The notes: generated by a model from the sequence alone, not told the origin. A DNA stretch of 64,000 bases from Alkanindiges illinoisensis (GCF_004377485.1 NZ_SNTY01000088.1:38160-102159); one strand, 5' to 3'. Numbered from the stretch's first letter, positions 18,149 through 28,815 are shown. A program made the numbers and translations.

Positions 18149-19174
18149 ATGACCCTACCAATTGCCCGCCCAGATAACGGTATTCCAGGTGTATACGGCT
18201 TATTGTTACTCGAGGTAGTGTCACGCTTTGGAATTAGCGAACATACCCTTTTTTCACCATTTAACCTGAGCAGTGAAAAACTGGCAGAACCCAGTTTTAG
18301 AATAGCCTTGCCGTTAGCCAATGAGTTATTCAAGCACGCCATTGAACTGACTGGCGAACACAGTCTGGGTTATCATATTGGTACACAGATGCGTATTTCC
18401 ATTCATGGTTTTATTGGTTATGCCATCATGAGCGCATCCAATGTCACTGAAGCCTTAATGCTCGCGTCACGTTTTATTCATATTCGGGTGCCGTTTATTC
18501 ATTTGCATGTCTCTACCATGCAACCCAAAGCACGCCTGCAACTCACCTGTGATGAACTTAACCTTGAACCGCTTCGGCAGGAAGTCCTTATTGCCCTAAC
18601 TGTAGGCATTTTAACCATGGGTAAAGCACTGACTGGCAAAGAACTTTATGCAGATATTGAATGTGACTTTTCACAACCAAAGGATTTTGAAAAGTACCAA
18701 AAAATGATCAATGCCAATATCAAGTTTAACCAGCCGCATCTGGTAGCCTATTTTGATAAAAGCTATTTGAGCTTGCCGCTCATCAATGCCGATCCAATTG
18801 CCAGTCAGATTGCCATTAATCAGTGCGAAGCTGAGCTTTCGGCACTCGGTGAACGCAAACGTATTGCCATGAAAGTGCGCGACTTGCTCACACAATGTAA
18901 TGACCGCTACCCGACCATTGAAACCATTGCCGATATGCTGCATATGTCAGACCGCACGCTAAAGCGCCAGCTGGCTGCTGAAGGCACATCCTATTCCAAT
19001 GTGGTGGATGAAGTACGTTATCGTCATGCGGTCTCACTATTGTCACGTTCAGATTATAGTCTTGAGCAGATTTCTGATGAGCTGGGTTACTCCGATGTTG
19101 GCAACTTTACCCGCGCCTTTAAGCGCTGGACTGGCCGCACGCCGGGCAACTGGCGTAAAGACCCTTATCTGTAA
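18149..19174 (+). CDS. AraC-family transcriptional regulator
   Basis: A 341-residue protein with an N-terminal ligand-binding/dimerisation region of the 'arabinose-binding-like' OruR type and a C-terminal AraC DNA-binding domain. The second helix-turn-helix is seen in SLEQISDELGYSDVGNFTRAFKRWTG and the first in TIETIADMLHMSDRTLKRQL. Family members of this type often control catabolic or lipid genes. It stands alone between metR and gcvH, so its target is not evident. Confidence 0.9.
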   Translation: MTLPIARPDNGIPGVYGLLLLEVVSRFGISEHTLFSPFNLSSEKLAEPSFRIALPLANELFKHAIELTGEHSLGYHIGTQMRISIHGFIGYAIMSASNVTEALMLASRFIHIRVPFIHLHVSTMQPKARLQLTCDELNLEPLRQEVLIALTVGILTMGKALTGKELYADIECDFSQPKDFEKYQKMINANIKFNQPHLVAYFDKSYLSLPLINADPIASQIAINQCEAELSALGERKRIAMKVRDLLTQCNDRYPTIETIADMLHMSDRTLKRQLAAEGTSYSNVVDEVRYRHAVSLLSRSDYSLEQISDELGYSDVGNFTRAFKRWTGRTPGNWRKDPYL

Positions 19175-19333
19175 AATCTATTAGGCAAAACAAGGTAATA
19201 TCACTGGGTATGGCTAATTTTTTAGAATCATTCCAAACACTGGGGCTACAATTTGTAGAAAACAAACGCTACACTTGCGCCAGACTTTGAAGTCCTCTTT
19301 TGGGGACAAATACATTTGAGGGAGTTTTACATC

Positions 19334-19711
19334 ATGAATCATCCTAGCGAGCTGAAATATGCCGGCACTCACGAATGGGCCAGACAGGAAGATGATCTGA
19401 TCGTTACTGGTATTTCAGATCACGCTCAGGATTCGCTGGGTGATCTGGTTTATGTTGAAATTCCTGAAGTGGGCAGCACGGTAACCGCAGGTGAACCGAC
19501 TGGCGTGGTGGAATCGGTAAAAACAGCCTCCGATATTCATGCCCCAGTTTCAGGTATTGTGGTTGAAATCAACCCGGCGCTGGAAGATGATCCGGAAATT
19601 ATTAACACTGACCCGTATGGCAAAGGCTGGATTTATAAAATTCGCCCTGATAACCCAAGTGAATTGGATGCACTGTTATCTTCTGATGACTATGTGGCCA
19701 GCCTGGACTAA
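19334..19711 (+). CDS. gcvH: Glycine cleavage system H protein
   Basis: A 125-residue lipoyl-carrier protein. The lipoylated lysine is K63 in VESVKTASD, within the usual hammerhead fold. It shuttles the aminomethyl group between the P and T proteins of glycine cleavage. The ATG at 19334 is set by GAGGGAG about nine bases upstream; the longer frame from TTG at 19316 would include that site. gcvP and gcvT are not adjacent, as is common outside enterics. Confidence 0.96.
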   Translation: MNHPSELKYAGTHEWARQEDDLIVTGISDHAQDSLGDLVYVEIPEVGSTVTAGEPTGVVESVKTASDIHAPVSGIVVEINPALEDDPEIINTDPYGKGWIYKIRPDNPSELDALLSSDDYVASLD

Positions 19712-19792
19712 GTTTTCCTAGCACTGATTTTTTAAAGCAAAAGATGGATTAAAATCAGGCAGCAACAAATTTATTGATAAATAATTTTTATT

Positions 19793-19824
19793 AAAATCCC
19801 TTCCCGTAAGGGATTTTATTTTTT
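19793..19824 (+). terminator. gcvH terminator
   Basis: A perfect 10-bp stem (aaaatccctt / aagggatttt) with loop cccgt, followed by a T-rich run. Confidence 0.88.
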
Positions 19825-20080
19825 GATTGCCCAGCAGGCAAATTTCTGTTTTTTATAATTACTCGCATTAAAGCAAAAATATCGTGGATATGCTGATCAA
19901 GCGCCGAAATTGCATACAGTAATATACATAAAAATCAGCCACCTGAAATGAGCGTTAAAAACTTAATATAAATTACTTTGCCTGCTTTTCATTTTCCATA
20001 AAATCAATTAAAACCTATAGTAATGATGAAGCAGCCAAGGCCATTTGTCATTTATTAAAGCCAAGCTCAGGAAAACAACC

Positions 20081-20512
20081 ATGCAAACCGTTGCTCATAT
20101 CTTAAACAATAAAGCCAATCAGGATATTTACACCATTTCGCCGGATGCCACGGTGCTTGAAGCCCTTACCCTCATGGCAGACAAAGGGATTGGCGCACTG
20201 GTGGTGACACAAGATTCCAAGGTGGTTGGCATTATCAGTGAGCGCGATTACGCCCGTAAGGTGGCCCTGATGGAGCGCTCATCCTACAGCACGTTGGTTT
20301 CAGACATCATGACCCACGCCGTGCTAACCGTTACGCCGCAGCACAGCACCAAGCATTGTATGAAACTGATGACTGATAAGCATTTGCGCCATCTGCCTGT
20401 GGTTGACAATGATAAATTGACCGGACTGGTTTCGATTGGTGATCTTGTTAAAAATGTAATGGCAGAACAACAAAGCCTGATTGACCAGCTGCAAAACTAT
20501 ATCAGTGGTTAA
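20081..20512 (+). CDS. Two-CBS-domain protein
   Basis: This 143-residue protein consists of two CBS domains (a Bateman module): residues ~8-60 with TVLEALTLMADKGIGALVV and ~75-130 with HCMKLMTDKHLRHLPVVD. Such stand-alone modules bind adenine nucleotides and sense energy state. The ATG at 20081 has AGGA eight bases upstream; a frame from 20045 would add a non-domain leader. The partner is unknown. Confidence 0.9.
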   Translation: MQTVAHILNNKANQDIYTISPDATVLEALTLMADKGIGALVVTQDSKVVGIISERDYARKVALMERSSYSTLVSDIMTHAVLTVTPQHSTKHCMKLMTDKHLRHLPVVDNDKLTGLVSIGDLVKNVMAEQQSLIDQLQNYISG

Positions 20513-20585
20513 ATTTTAAGCCAGACTGCTTGTATCCAAATAGGATTTAAGGGCTTAAGCATAGGTAAATAGGGGTTTAATTGTT

Positions 20586-20873
20586 TTAAGTTTTAACCCG
20601 CTGATAAGGGCATAGCCAAAAAACTATAAAACCTCCTATCCATAACAGGCAAAACACTAAGGAGGTTTTATATAGCCATAGATCTTGAAGGTATTCTATC
20701 CAGAACAAAAACAATATACCCACACAAACCACATAAGCCTTAAACCACAAACTGATTGCTAATAAATGCTTGCAATAAGGGCACATCTTCTGCCCCTGAT
20801 GATTTCTTTGAACACCCTTAGTACTAAAAATAAGCTTTTTATTACAGTAAGGACATAAACCAAAATATGCCAT
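20586..20873 (-). CDS. Small zinc-ribbon membrane protein
   Basis: The 95-residue product has an N-terminal CPYC ... CPYC pair (zinc ribbon, ~6-36) followed by two hydrophobic helices (~44-62 and ~69-88). It is probably an inner-membrane protein with a cytoplasmic metal-binding knuckle. I do not recognise a named family. The ATG at 20873 is preferred because the ribbon begins at once; an upstream ATG at 20891 adds six residues. Confidence 0.7.
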   Translation of the reverse strand: MAYFGLCPYCNKKLIFSTKGVQRNHQGQKMCPYCKHLLAISLWFKAYVVCVGILFLFWIEYLQDLWLYKTSLVFCLLWIGGFIVFWLCPYQRVKT

Positions 20874-21165
20874 CGCTGTCCCACCCATCAATCAAAATTC
20901 AAACTTTATAAATAGCTGCCCTTGGCAATTCCTGTCAACACTTAACAGCAGTACCTCCAGATTCACTCAAAAATTACAGTCCACGAGACAAAAAGCTGAT
21001 ACCAAGTCCAGGCCCAAAAAATGCCTATGCTTTGATAAGGTAATGGAGTAAGTCTGTTCTAGCCTTCATAGCAGTCAATTGATGTCCTTTTGGCTGCAAT
21101 AGTGTCACTAATCGCTTCAAGAGCCGTTATACTGTCGGACTTAAGTATTTTGCCTGGATTTACCC

Positions 21166-22344
21166 ATGAGTTTACCGCGCTTACGCATCAAAAAACGTGA
21201 ACAGCAACGCTTGCGTGATGGTCATTTATGGGTCTATTCCAATGAAGTGGAGACGCAAGTCACCCCGCTAAAAGCCATCTCTGGCAATTTGGTGCATCTG
21301 GAAGACTATCGCGGCCAATTTATTGCCACGGCCAGCTTTAATGCACAATCCCTGATTTGCGCGCGTATTGTGAGCCTTGATGAAGTAAGCGTGCTGGATC
21401 AGGCTTTTTTTCGCCAGAAGATTCAGGCAGCACTGGCTTTGCGTGACACCATTTTTCAGCAGCCCTATTATCGCCTGGTATTTGGCGAAGGTGATTTTCT
21501 ACCGGGTATCGTGATTGACCGCTTTAATGAAATTCTTGTTGCGCAAATTAGCACACAAGCCATTGAACACGCCAAACCTGAGCTGGTTGCAGCTTTACAG
21601 GAAATCTTTGGGCAAGATTGCAAAATCCTGTTTAAAAATGATGGTAAAGGTCGCCATATCGAGCAACTGCCCGAATATACCGAACATGTTGGCGCACCGT
21701 TTAATGACATTGAATTGATTGAAAATGGCGTACAGTTTAAGGCACCTGTAGACGGCCAGAAAACAGGCTGGTTTTTTGACCACCGTGATGGCCGCCAATG
21801 GCTTAATGCTTGTGTTAAAGGCAAATCTGTACTGGACGTATTTAGCTATATTGGAGGCTGGGGCATTCAGGCAGCAAAACATGGTGCCTCAACAGTGACA
21901 TGTGTGGATGCTTCGCAAAAAGCCATCGACCAGATTGGGATTAATGCACAGCTTAATGGGCTGAATAATGTACAAACCATTTGTGCCGATGCGTTTGATT
22001 ATCTCAAAACACAAGACAACACCACCTATGATGTAATCGTGCTTGACCCGCCTGCCCTGATTCAAAAGCGCCGTGACTTTGAACAGGGCCGTCAGGCTTA
22101 TTTTGTGCTCAATGAACACGCGCTCAAACGCATTAATGAGGGTGGTATTTTTATTTCTGCCTCCTGTTCGCTGCATATGACCAGCGATGAATTGCTTAAA
22201 ATTGTGCAGCAGGTTGCCAGACGACAAAACAAGCAGGTTCAGCTCATTCATCAGGCGCGTCCCGCAGCGGATCATCCTCGCCTGCTTTCCATGCCGGAAG
22301 CAGATTACCTAAAATGCTTTATGTTTAAAGTCACATCAATTTAA
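21166..22344 (+). CDS. rlmI: 23S rRNA m5C1962 methyltransferase RlmI
   Basis: This 392-residue protein has an N-terminal PUA domain (~1-75), then an EEHUP-like region, then a class I SAM methyltransferase with DVFSYIGGWGIQAAKHG (SAM loop), the DPPALIQKR catalytic motif and SASCSLHM. That arrangement is RlmI (YccW), which methylates C1962 of 23S rRNA. Monocistronic; a TGGA precedes the ATG. Confidence 0.92.
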   Translation: MSLPRLRIKKREQQRLRDGHLWVYSNEVETQVTPLKAISGNLVHLEDYRGQFIATASFNAQSLICARIVSLDEVSVLDQAFFRQKIQAALALRDTIFQQPYYRLVFGEGDFLPGIVIDRFNEILVAQISTQAIEHAKPELVAALQEIFGQDCKILFKNDGKGRHIEQLPEYTEHVGAPFNDIELIENGVQFKAPVDGQKTGWFFDHRDGRQWLNACVKGKSVLDVFSYIGGWGIQAAKHGASTVTCVDASQKAIDQIGINAQLNGLNNVQTICADAFDYLKTQDNTTYDVIVLDPPALIQKRRDFEQGRQAYFVLNEHALKRINEGGIFISASCSLHMTSDELLKIVQQVARRQNKQVQLIHQARPAADHPRLLSMPEADYLKCFMFKVTSI

Positions 22345-22480
22345 TGGCTTTGCTTGATCAGGATTTTTTGCTGATTAGTCAGCCCTTTTTAATACAGCTT
22401 GGTATTTGGCTTAAATAGCTTGGATAAATGCAAAATCATTGTGCCTTAGCACTTAATTTTTATAGAGATTGGGGATAGTT

Positions 22481-23374
22481 ATGCGTTGGTTACAAGTTCG
22501 TGCCACAGTTACCAAGGATCAGGTTCAACTGGCAGAAACGCTGCTGGAATCGCTCGGTGCAGTGAGCGTTATTCTGGATGATGCACAGGATCAGGCCCTG
22601 CTTGAACCATTGCCGGGTGAAATGCCGCTATGGGATCAGGTTGTTGTGACTGGCCTGTTTTATGAAGATTCTGACACCGCACAACTGGAAGGCTTTTTGT
22701 CCACCCAGTTGCCCGGTGCCAATGTTCGCCATGACTATCTGGAAGAACAAGTCTGGGAGCGTGCCTGGATGGATCATTATGAACCCATTCAGTGTGGTGA
22801 ACGCTTATGGATTGTGCCTGAATGGTTAAGCCCGCCAGATAAAAATGCCATTAACCTGATGCTTGATCCGGGATTGGCGTTTGGCACTGGGAATCACGCC
22901 AGTACTTTCTTGTGCCTGCAATGGCTGGATAAACAGGATTTAAAAGACAAAGTTGTGATTGATTATGGCTGTGGCTCCGGCATTTTGGGCATTGCTGCTT
23001 TGCTGCTGGGTGCAAAACAGGTTTATGCAGTTGATCTTGATCCACAAGCCGTTTTATCCACCCAGCAAAATGCCGAATTAAACAGGGTTGAAGATAAAAT
23101 CTGGACAGGGTTGCCTGAAGAATTTGAGCAACAGTTCCCAGATTTACAAGCTGATGTGATTGTTGCCAATATTCTGGCTGGCCCACTTATGCATCTGGCG
23201 CCAACCTTTGCAACATTAGCTAAACCACACGCCCTTATTGCAATGGCCGGTATTATCGAAGAACAGGTTGAAGACTTAAGACAAAGCTATGCAAAATGGT
23301 TTAATTTGCATACACTTGGTCAGAGAGAAGAAAACTGGTGTCGTTTATCTGGGGAAAGATTGGCATCTGTATAA
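22481..23374 (+). CDS. prmA: Ribosomal protein L11 methyltransferase
   Basis: This 297-residue protein has the PrmA N-terminal substrate domain ([30 protein letters not shown]) and catalytic domain with [11 protein letters not shown] and [18 protein letters not shown]. It trimethylates several amino groups of L11. The ATG at 22481 is chosen over an in-frame TTG at 22469 because GGGGAT then serves as ribosome site. It heads the conserved prmA - DUF3426 - fis order. Confidence 0.96.
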   Translation: MRWLQVRATVTKDQVQLAETLLESLGAVSVILDDAQDQALLEPLPGEMPLWDQVVVTGLFYEDSDTAQLEGFLSTQLPGANVRHDYLEEQVWERAWMDHYEPIQCGERLWIVPEWLSPPDKNAINLMLDPGLAFGTGNHASTFLCLQWLDKQDLKDKVVIDYGCGSGILGIAALLLGAKQVYAVDLDPQAVLSTQQNAELNRVEDKIWTGLPEEFEQQFPDLQADVIVANILAGPLMHLAPTFATLAKPHALIAMAGIIEEQVEDLRQSYAKWFNLHTLGQREENWCRLSGERLASV

Positions 23375-23411
23375 ACTATAATTTTAATGACAGACATGGA
23401 GTTGGGTACAA

Positions 23412-24848
23412 ATGACAGTCAAGCAGACACGCTGTCCCTTTTGTCATAGTGCATTCTACATTACAGCCTTGCAATTAAATGCTTATCGCGGCCAGGCTCG
23501 CTGTGGCCAGTGCCATCAGATTTTTGATGCAACGGCCAATATGGTACTGCCCAATAACCCGGTAAAGCCTTTGCAGTATGGTGCTGAAACCGCCGGTGGT
23601 GTGACGCCGCCAACTCCTGTTATTCTTCCTGCCACCAGTGAAACACCTAACCTGGCGGTTCCTGAACAGCCAGAGCAGGTTACCCGCGCAATGAGTAGCT
23701 ATGCTGTACCAACCCAGCCTGCACATGCCGGACGCATTGGCAATATTGAATCTTCCACGCAGCCAGCGCCGCAACATATTTTCCCTGAGCAGACTGCTTT
23801 GGAATCTAATTCAGTATTTGCCGATATTGCCCAGCTCCCTCCTGAAGCAGGTATGCCTGAGCAATTTCCTGCTGAACCGCAGGTAGCTCCCGTAGTAGAA
23901 GAACAGCTCCTGTTTTCAGATGATGCCGGCTTATTTGAGGATGATGAATTACCGATGCCTGACAATAAGCAAAAATCACCTTTCCTGGGTGATAGTTTTA
24001 ACCAGCAGTTTTTGGATGATACTTTTGAAGATATTGATGTGTTAAAGCAGCAGGAACTCAATGATGTGGAAAAACTGCATGCTGGGGCTGATGACAGCTG
24101 GATCAATGATCTGCTGGAAGAAGACAAAAAACCAGTGGTAAATATTGAGTCCGAACTGAAACCCATTGTGGTTACCCCTGCGCCACCACCCTATACACCC
24201 TCGCCTGAAGGTGTACTACAGCGGCCACCCGTTGATCATGATGAAGACTTGCTGAGCTTTTTAAACCGGACTGGCGCAGTCACCATGCCAAGTACCACCC
24301 CGAAAGCAGGCGTCACTAATACAGCTGCTCCCAGACCAGCCAGCCACCGGATCTTAAGACCCACTACAGTAAAATATAATCCATTTTATTTTATTGGCTG
24401 GGGCCTAATGTCCTTACTGATGGTATTCCTGCTGATTGGCCAGTATATTTACTTTAACTTTGAACATATGGCCATGGACCCCAAGACCTCAGGTTATATC
24501 TCCAGACTATGTAGTATCACTGGCTGCCAGATTCCTTACATGAATGAAGATGAGCTACATATCAAAAAGGTTAAGCTGATCGCCAATAACAGCCTGGGCG
24601 AAACTACCTTTCGTGCACAGCTTAGCAATAGTGCCAGTTTAAGCCAGCCATTTCCTGCGTTGCGTCTAAGCTTCAAGCGTGATGGTAAAACGGTTGCCAG
24701 CCAGATTATCCAGCCACGTCAATACTTGCCGGATAACCTAAAAACCCTGACTCGCCTGGCCACTAAAACACCCTATCCGGTTGAGTTCACCATCAAAACC
24801 CGTCGCGCCGACATTCAAAACTTTAGCCTCGAGCCGCAATACCATTAA
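23412..24848 (+). CDS. Zinc-ribbon, DUF3426 membrane protein
   Basis: The 478-residue protein opens with an MJ0042-type zinc ribbon (CPFC at ~8-11, CGQC at ~32-35), then a long disordered Pro/Glu-rich linker to ~310. A single membrane helix follows at ~322-345, then a C-terminal periplasmic DUF3426 domain (SNSASLSQPFPALRLSF, ARQYLPDN-like turn). The family is often found between prmA and dusB/fis in gammaproteobacteria. Function unknown; topology suggests linking a cytoplasmic metal ribbon to an envelope domain. Confidence 0.88.
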   Translation: MTVKQTRCPFCHSAFYITALQLNAYRGQARCGQCHQIFDATANMVLPNNPVKPLQYGAETAGGVTPPTPVILPATSETPNLAVPEQPEQVTRAMSSYAVPTQPAHAGRIGNIESSTQPAPQHIFPEQTALESNSVFADIAQLPPEAGMPEQFPAEPQVAPVVEEQLLFSDDAGLFEDDELPMPDNKQKSPFLGDSFNQQFLDDTFEDIDVLKQQELNDVEKLHAGADDSWINDLLEEDKKPVVNIESELKPIVVTPAPPPYTPSPEGVLQRPPVDHDEDLLSFLNRTGAVTMPSTTPKAGVTNTAAPRPASHRILRPTTVKYNPFYFIGWGLMSLLMVFLLIGQYIYFNFEHMAMDPKTSGYISRLCSITGCQIPYMNEDELHIKKVKLIANNSLGETTFRAQLSNSASLSQPFPALRLSFKRDGKTVASQIIQPRQYLPDNLKTLTRLATKTPYPVEFTIKTRRADIQNFSLEPQYH

Positions 24849-25293
24849 TTGCAAGGCTTGAGTGCTATAGCACTGCCATAATTTGGCAGTAAAAATCAAG
24901 CGATTTATTTTGGATAAAAAACGCGCAAGGGCTGCCGTAAGCTTTGACATGGTGTTATTATAGCGCCGCACTGTGGCAGTGCTCTTTCGCAAATAGCGTA
25001 TTGTATTTTGCAAATTTTTAAGCGTTTAGTCTGACGTATTTTCCTGCTTAACCTTAAGCGGGCAATACAATATTTTTTTGTTGTTTTTGGCTGATTAACA
25101 TTTAACCAACTTAACTTTGGTTTTGTTGCTTGTTTTTTATTCGCCATGACCTTAAAAATATTATTTTTATGCTTAAAATTTTTGGCAAACCTGCTTGCTC
25201 GCTACCTGTGTTAAAGCATTTTCACGCTGATGAATTTTTAACCTGCACAGTTTTACTGTTGCACCGTGTGGTTTCGTTTTTGGATTTTTAACC
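24849..25293. other. fis upstream region
   Basis: About 445 bases with no gene I can support. An 80-codon minus-strand ORF lacks a usable ribosome site. dusB, which precedes fis in many relatives, is absent. The stretch probably holds the growth-rate-regulated fis promoter and a long leader. Confidence 0.5.
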
Positions 25294-25563
25294 ATGAATA
25301 GCAAGTCCCCTATTTTTACTGCTCAGTCTGATGTGGCATTACGTATCCATGTTGATCGTGCAGTACGTCATTATTTTGCACAATTGCAAGGCGAACAGCC
25401 TTCTCAAGTGTACGACATGGTCTTGGCTGAAATGGAAAAACCGCTTCTTTCTGTCGTGTTGGAATACACCCGTGGTAATCAAACCCGTGCTGCTGAAATT
25501 CTGGGTCTGAACCGTGGTACTTTGCGTAAAAAGCTTAAAACTCATGGTTTGATGAGCGAATAA
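25294..25563 (+). CDS. fis: DNA-binding protein Fis
   Basis: An 89-residue Fis protein. The C-terminal helix-turn-helix ([19 protein letters not shown] then RKKL) is nearly invariant, and the N-terminal beta-hairpin arm and dimerisation helices are present. Fis is an abundant growth-phase nucleoid protein that bends DNA and activates rRNA promoters. It has its own terminator before purH. Confidence 0.96.
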   Translation: MNSKSPIFTAQSDVALRIHVDRAVRHYFAQLQGEQPSQVYDMVLAEMEKPLLSVVLEYTRGNQTRAAEILGLNRGTLRKKLKTHGLMSE

Positions 25564-25580
25564 GCCCTGATATGAACAAG

Positions 25581-25609
25581 TGCCTGTGACTCCTTCACAG
25601 GCATTTTTC
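25581..25609 (+). terminator. fis terminator
   Basis: A perfect 9-bp stem (tgcctgtga / tcacaggca) is followed by TTTTTC, 18 bases after the fis stop. Confidence 0.93.
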
Positions 25610-25717
25610 TTTAGGTTTTACTTTTAAATGGCCGTGCTTATTTAGCGATATTCAAGTTATCGTTTTTAAGTCACTGCTTTAAAGCTTTTTCTTCAACCTT
25701 TTGAATTTTTACGAAAT

Positions 25718-27295
25718 ATGACTGTCTCACGCGCTTTAATTTCTGTATCCGATAAAACCGGTATTGTTGAATTTGCCAGAAAGCTTAATGAGCTTGGCAT
25801 TGAGCTGCTGTCTACGGGTGGCACTTATAAACTATTAAAGGAAAATAATATTCCTGTGGTTGAAGTCTCTGAACACACAGGTTTCCCGGAAATGATGGAT
25901 GGCCGGGTTAAAACCCTGCACCCCAAAATTCATGGGGGTATTTTAGCGCGTCGGGGGCTGGATGAAGCTGTCATGCAGGAACATGGCATTGCGCCCATTG
26001 ATCTGGTTATTGTTAACCTGTATCCCTTTGCCCAGACTGTCGCAAAACCGGGCTGCTCACTTGAAGATGCGATTGAAAATATTGATATTGGCGGCCCAAC
26101 CATGGTGCGTGCTGCTGCTAAAAACCACGCATCTGTAGGTATTGTTGTTAATGCAAGTGATTACAGCACTGTAGTTAGCGAGCTACAGGCTAGTAAAACC
26201 CTGTCGCATGCTACCCGTTTTGATCTGGCGGTAAGAGCCTTTGAACATACTGCCCAGTATGACGGCATGATTGCCCAGTATTTAGGTGCGCGCGTTAACA
26301 AGCAGGCCGATGAAGCTGCTGACCGCTATGCCCGTACCTTTAACCTGCAACTGGTTAAAGCACAAGACCTGCGCTACGGTGAAAATCCGCATCAAACTGC
26401 TGCTTTTTATGTGGAAAGCAATGCAAAAGAGGCTTCTGTTTCTACTGCCAAGCAATTGCAGGGCAAAGAGCTGTCGTATAACAATATTGCTGACACCGAT
26501 GCCGCGCTGGAATGTGTTAAATCATTTGCCAAGCCAGCCTGTGTGATCGTTAAGCATGCCAACCCATGTGGTGTAGCGGTATCATTGGATGGTATTTCTG
26601 CTGCTTATGATCTGGCTTATGCCACTGATCCGGAATCTGCATTTGGCGGGATTATTGCTTTTAACCGCACACTGGATAAAGCCACTGCCAAAGCCATTAT
26701 TGATCGCCAGTTTGTTGAAGTGATTATTGCGCCAGCCATTGAAGACGGTGTGCTGGAAATTACCGCAGCCAAGCAAAATGTACGTGTACTGGTGTGTGGC
26801 GAATTGCCTGCACTTGACCAGCGTGCCAGCCAGCTAGACTTTAAACGTGTGACTGGTGGCTTGCTGGTACAGGATCAGGATTTGGCCATTATTAGTGAAG
26901 CTGACTTAAAGGTCGTGACCAAACGTGCACCAACCGAAGCTGAAATCCATGACCTGATTTTTGCCTGGAAAGTGGCCAAGTATGTGAAGTCCAATGCCAT
27001 TGTGTATGCCAAAGGGCGTCAAACCATTGGTATTGGTGCAGGTCAAATGAGCCGTGTGAATTCTGCCCGTATTGCTGCGATTAAAGCCGAACATGCCGGT
27101 TTAAATGTTCAAGATGCAGTCATGGCCTCTGATGCATTTTTCCCGTTCCGTGATGGAATCGATAATGCAGCAGCCGTCGGAATTTCCTGCATTATCCAGC
27201 CGGGTGGTTCAATGCGTGATTCTGAAACCATTGCAGCAGCTGATGAGCATGGCATTGCAATGGTATTTACCGGCGTGCGCCATTTCCGTCATTAA
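25718..27295 (+). CDS. purH: AICAR transformylase / IMP cyclohydrolase
   Basis: A 525-residue bifunctional enzyme for the last two steps to IMP. The N-terminal IMP cyclohydrolase domain shows [29 protein letters not shown] and NLYPFAQT. The C-terminal formyltransferase domain has KHANPCG with the catalytic Lys-His pair, and ends GVRHFRH. purD follows on the same strand after ~157 bases. Confidence 0.98.
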   Translation: MTVSRALISVSDKTGIVEFARKLNELGIELLSTGGTYKLLKENNIPVVEVSEHTGFPEMMDGRVKTLHPKIHGGILARRGLDEAVMQEHGIAPIDLVIVNLYPFAQTVAKPGCSLEDAIENIDIGGPTMVRAAAKNHASVGIVVNASDYSTVVSELQASKTLSHATRFDLAVRAFEHTAQYDGMIAQYLGARVNKQADEAADRYARTFNLQLVKAQDLRYGENPHQTAAFYVESNAKEASVSTAKQLQGKELSYNNIADTDAALECVKSFAKPACVIVKHANPCGVAVSLDGISAAYDLAYATDPESAFGGIIAFNRTLDKATAKAIIDRQFVEVIIAPAIEDGVLEITAAKQNVRVLVCGELPALDQRASQLDFKRVTGGLLVQDQDLAIISEADLKVVTKRAPTEAEIHDLIFAWKVAKYVKSNAIVYAKGRQTIGIGAGQMSRVNSARIAAIKAEHAGLNVQDAVMASDAFFPFRDGIDNAAAVGISCIIQPGGSMRDSETIAAADEHGIAMVFTGVRHFRH

Positions 27296-27313
27296 TTTAT
27301 AGTCAATCATATT

Positions 27314-27434
27314 TAAAATCCCTTAAATCCCCCTTCTCAGGGGGGACTTGCCATAAATTCTATGATTTTATTAGAATTTTGATGCTTCTCCCTTTTAAAA
27401 AGAGTTTAGCTTTGATACAGCAGGAAGGGATTTA
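27314..27434. repeat. Imperfect inverted-repeat element between purH and purD
   Basis: The region is bounded by taaaatccctt at 27314 and its complement aagggattta at 27425-27434. An inner C-run/G-run hairpin (ccccc ttctca gggggg) lies near the left end. The structure resembles the short CCCTT-rich intergenic palindromes common in bacterial genomes; only one copy is in the window. Confidence 0.5.
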
Positions 27435-27452
27435 AAGTTAAGGATAAATAAA

Positions 27453-28745
27453 ATGAATATTCTGATTTTAGGCGGTGGTGGACGTGAACATGCTCTGGCA
27501 TGGAAATCTGCGCAGGACGAACGCGTTAGCCAGATTTTTGTTGCACCGGGCAATGCTGGAACCGCATTTGAAAATAAGTGCAAAAACGTAGATTTAAATA
27601 TTCTGGACAATGCTGCTATTGTTGAGTTTGCCAAAACCAGCAATGTGGATCTGATTATTGTTGGGCCGGAAGCACCTCTTGTTAACGGTGTAGTTGATGC
27701 TTGCCGTGCAGCAAATTTAAAAATCTGGGGGCCAACCCAGTATGCCGCACAGCTGGAAGGCTCCAAATCCTTTGCCAAGCATTTCTTAAAGCGCCACAAT
27801 ATTCCTACCGCATTTTATGATGTGTTTACCGAAGTAGAAACTGCCAAGGCGTTCATTCAAAAACATGGTGCGCCCATTGTCATTAAGGCAGATGGTCTGG
27901 CTGCCGGTAAAGGCGTGATTGTTGCAATGACCGAACAGGAAGCCTTTGACGCAGTTGATGACATGCTGGCAGGCAACAAGTTTGGCGATGCGGGTTCCCG
28001 CGTGGTGATCGAGCAGTTTCTGGACGGTGAAGAAGCCAGCTTTATCTGCATGATTGATGGCAATAACATTTTGCCAATGGCCACCAGTCAGGACCACAAG
28101 CGTATTTTCGAACAGGATCAAGGGCCAAACACTGGCGGTATGGGTGCGTACTCCCCAGCGCCTGTGGTTACACCGGATGTGTTTGAACGAGTCATGACTC
28201 AGGTCATGCGTCCAACCGTGGATGGCATGGCAGCAGATGGTCATGTTTACACCGGCTTTTTATATGCCGGCCTGATGATTGACGAGCAAGGCCAGCCGCG
28301 TGTGATTGAGTTTAACTGCCGCTTTGGTGATCCTGAAACCCAGCCGATCATGATGCGTTTGCAATCCTCTTTGGTAGAGCTGGTGGAGGCTGGTATTGCT
28401 GGTAATTTGCCAAAGGACGCCCAGTGGGATGAGCGCCGTGCCTTAGGAATCGTGCTGGCTGCCAAGGGTTATCCTGGCGATATCCAAACCAATGACGTGA
28501 TTGCGGGTCTGGATCAGTCACCTGAAGACACCAAGATCTTCCATGCAGGCACCAAGCTGAGTGAAGATGGTCATGTGCTCACCAGCGGTGGCCGTGTCCT
28601 GTGTGTGACTGCACTGGGCGATAATGTACTTGAAGCACAGATTGCGGCACTGGAAGTGTGTGGACAGGTTACTTTTGATGGTATGCAGTATCGTAGTGAT
28701 ATTGGTTATCGTGCGATTGAGCGGGAAACAAAAAGCGCTCAATAA
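27453..28745 (+). CDS. purD: Phosphoribosylamine-glycine ligase
   Basis: A 430-residue ATP-grasp enzyme that joins glycine to phosphoribosylamine, the second step of purine synthesis. N-terminal ILGGGGREHALAWK, the ATP-grasp segment IKADGLAAGKGVIVA, and EFNCRFGDPETQ with the metal ligands are all clear. AAGGAT precedes the ATG. It probably shares the purine regulon with purH but may have its own promoter in the 157-base gap. Confidence 0.98.
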   Translation: MNILILGGGGREHALAWKSAQDERVSQIFVAPGNAGTAFENKCKNVDLNILDNAAIVEFAKTSNVDLIIVGPEAPLVNGVVDACRAANLKIWGPTQYAAQLEGSKSFAKHFLKRHNIPTAFYDVFTEVETAKAFIQKHGAPIVIKADGLAAGKGVIVAMTEQEAFDAVDDMLAGNKFGDAGSRVVIEQFLDGEEASFICMIDGNNILPMATSQDHKRIFEQDQGPNTGGMGAYSPAPVVTPDVFERVMTQVMRPTVDGMAADGHVYTGFLYAGLMIDEQGQPRVIEFNCRFGDPETQPIMMRLQSSLVELVEAGIAGNLPKDAQWDERRALGIVLAAKGYPGDIQTNDVIAGLDQSPEDTKIFHAGTKLSEDGHVLTSGGRVLCVTALGDNVLEAQIAALEVCGQVTFDGMQYRSDIGYRAIERETKSAQ

Positions 28746-28781
28746 AGGCCTGAGCTTAACCCGTATTGTTCATGGTTATAC

Positions 28782-28815
28782 CCGTCTTAAAATCTGTTCA
28801 TCAATTTTAAGACGG
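28782..28815. repeat. Perfect 12-bp inverted repeat after purD
   Basis: ccgtcttaaaat at 28782-28793 is complementary to attttaagacgg at 28804-28815 with a 10-base loop. There is no T-run on either strand, so it may be a weak or Rho-assisted transcription end or an RNA-stabilising stem. Confidence 0.75.

Noticed and set aside
19253..19275. Possible promoter before gcvH (TTGTAG ... TACACT)
   Set aside because: Spacer of 11 bases is too short for a sigma-70 promoter.
24905..25147. 80-codon minus-strand ORF upstream of fis
   Set aside because: Possible ribosome site is too close to the ATG, the basic composition is that of random AT-rich sequence, and it overlaps the likely fis control region.
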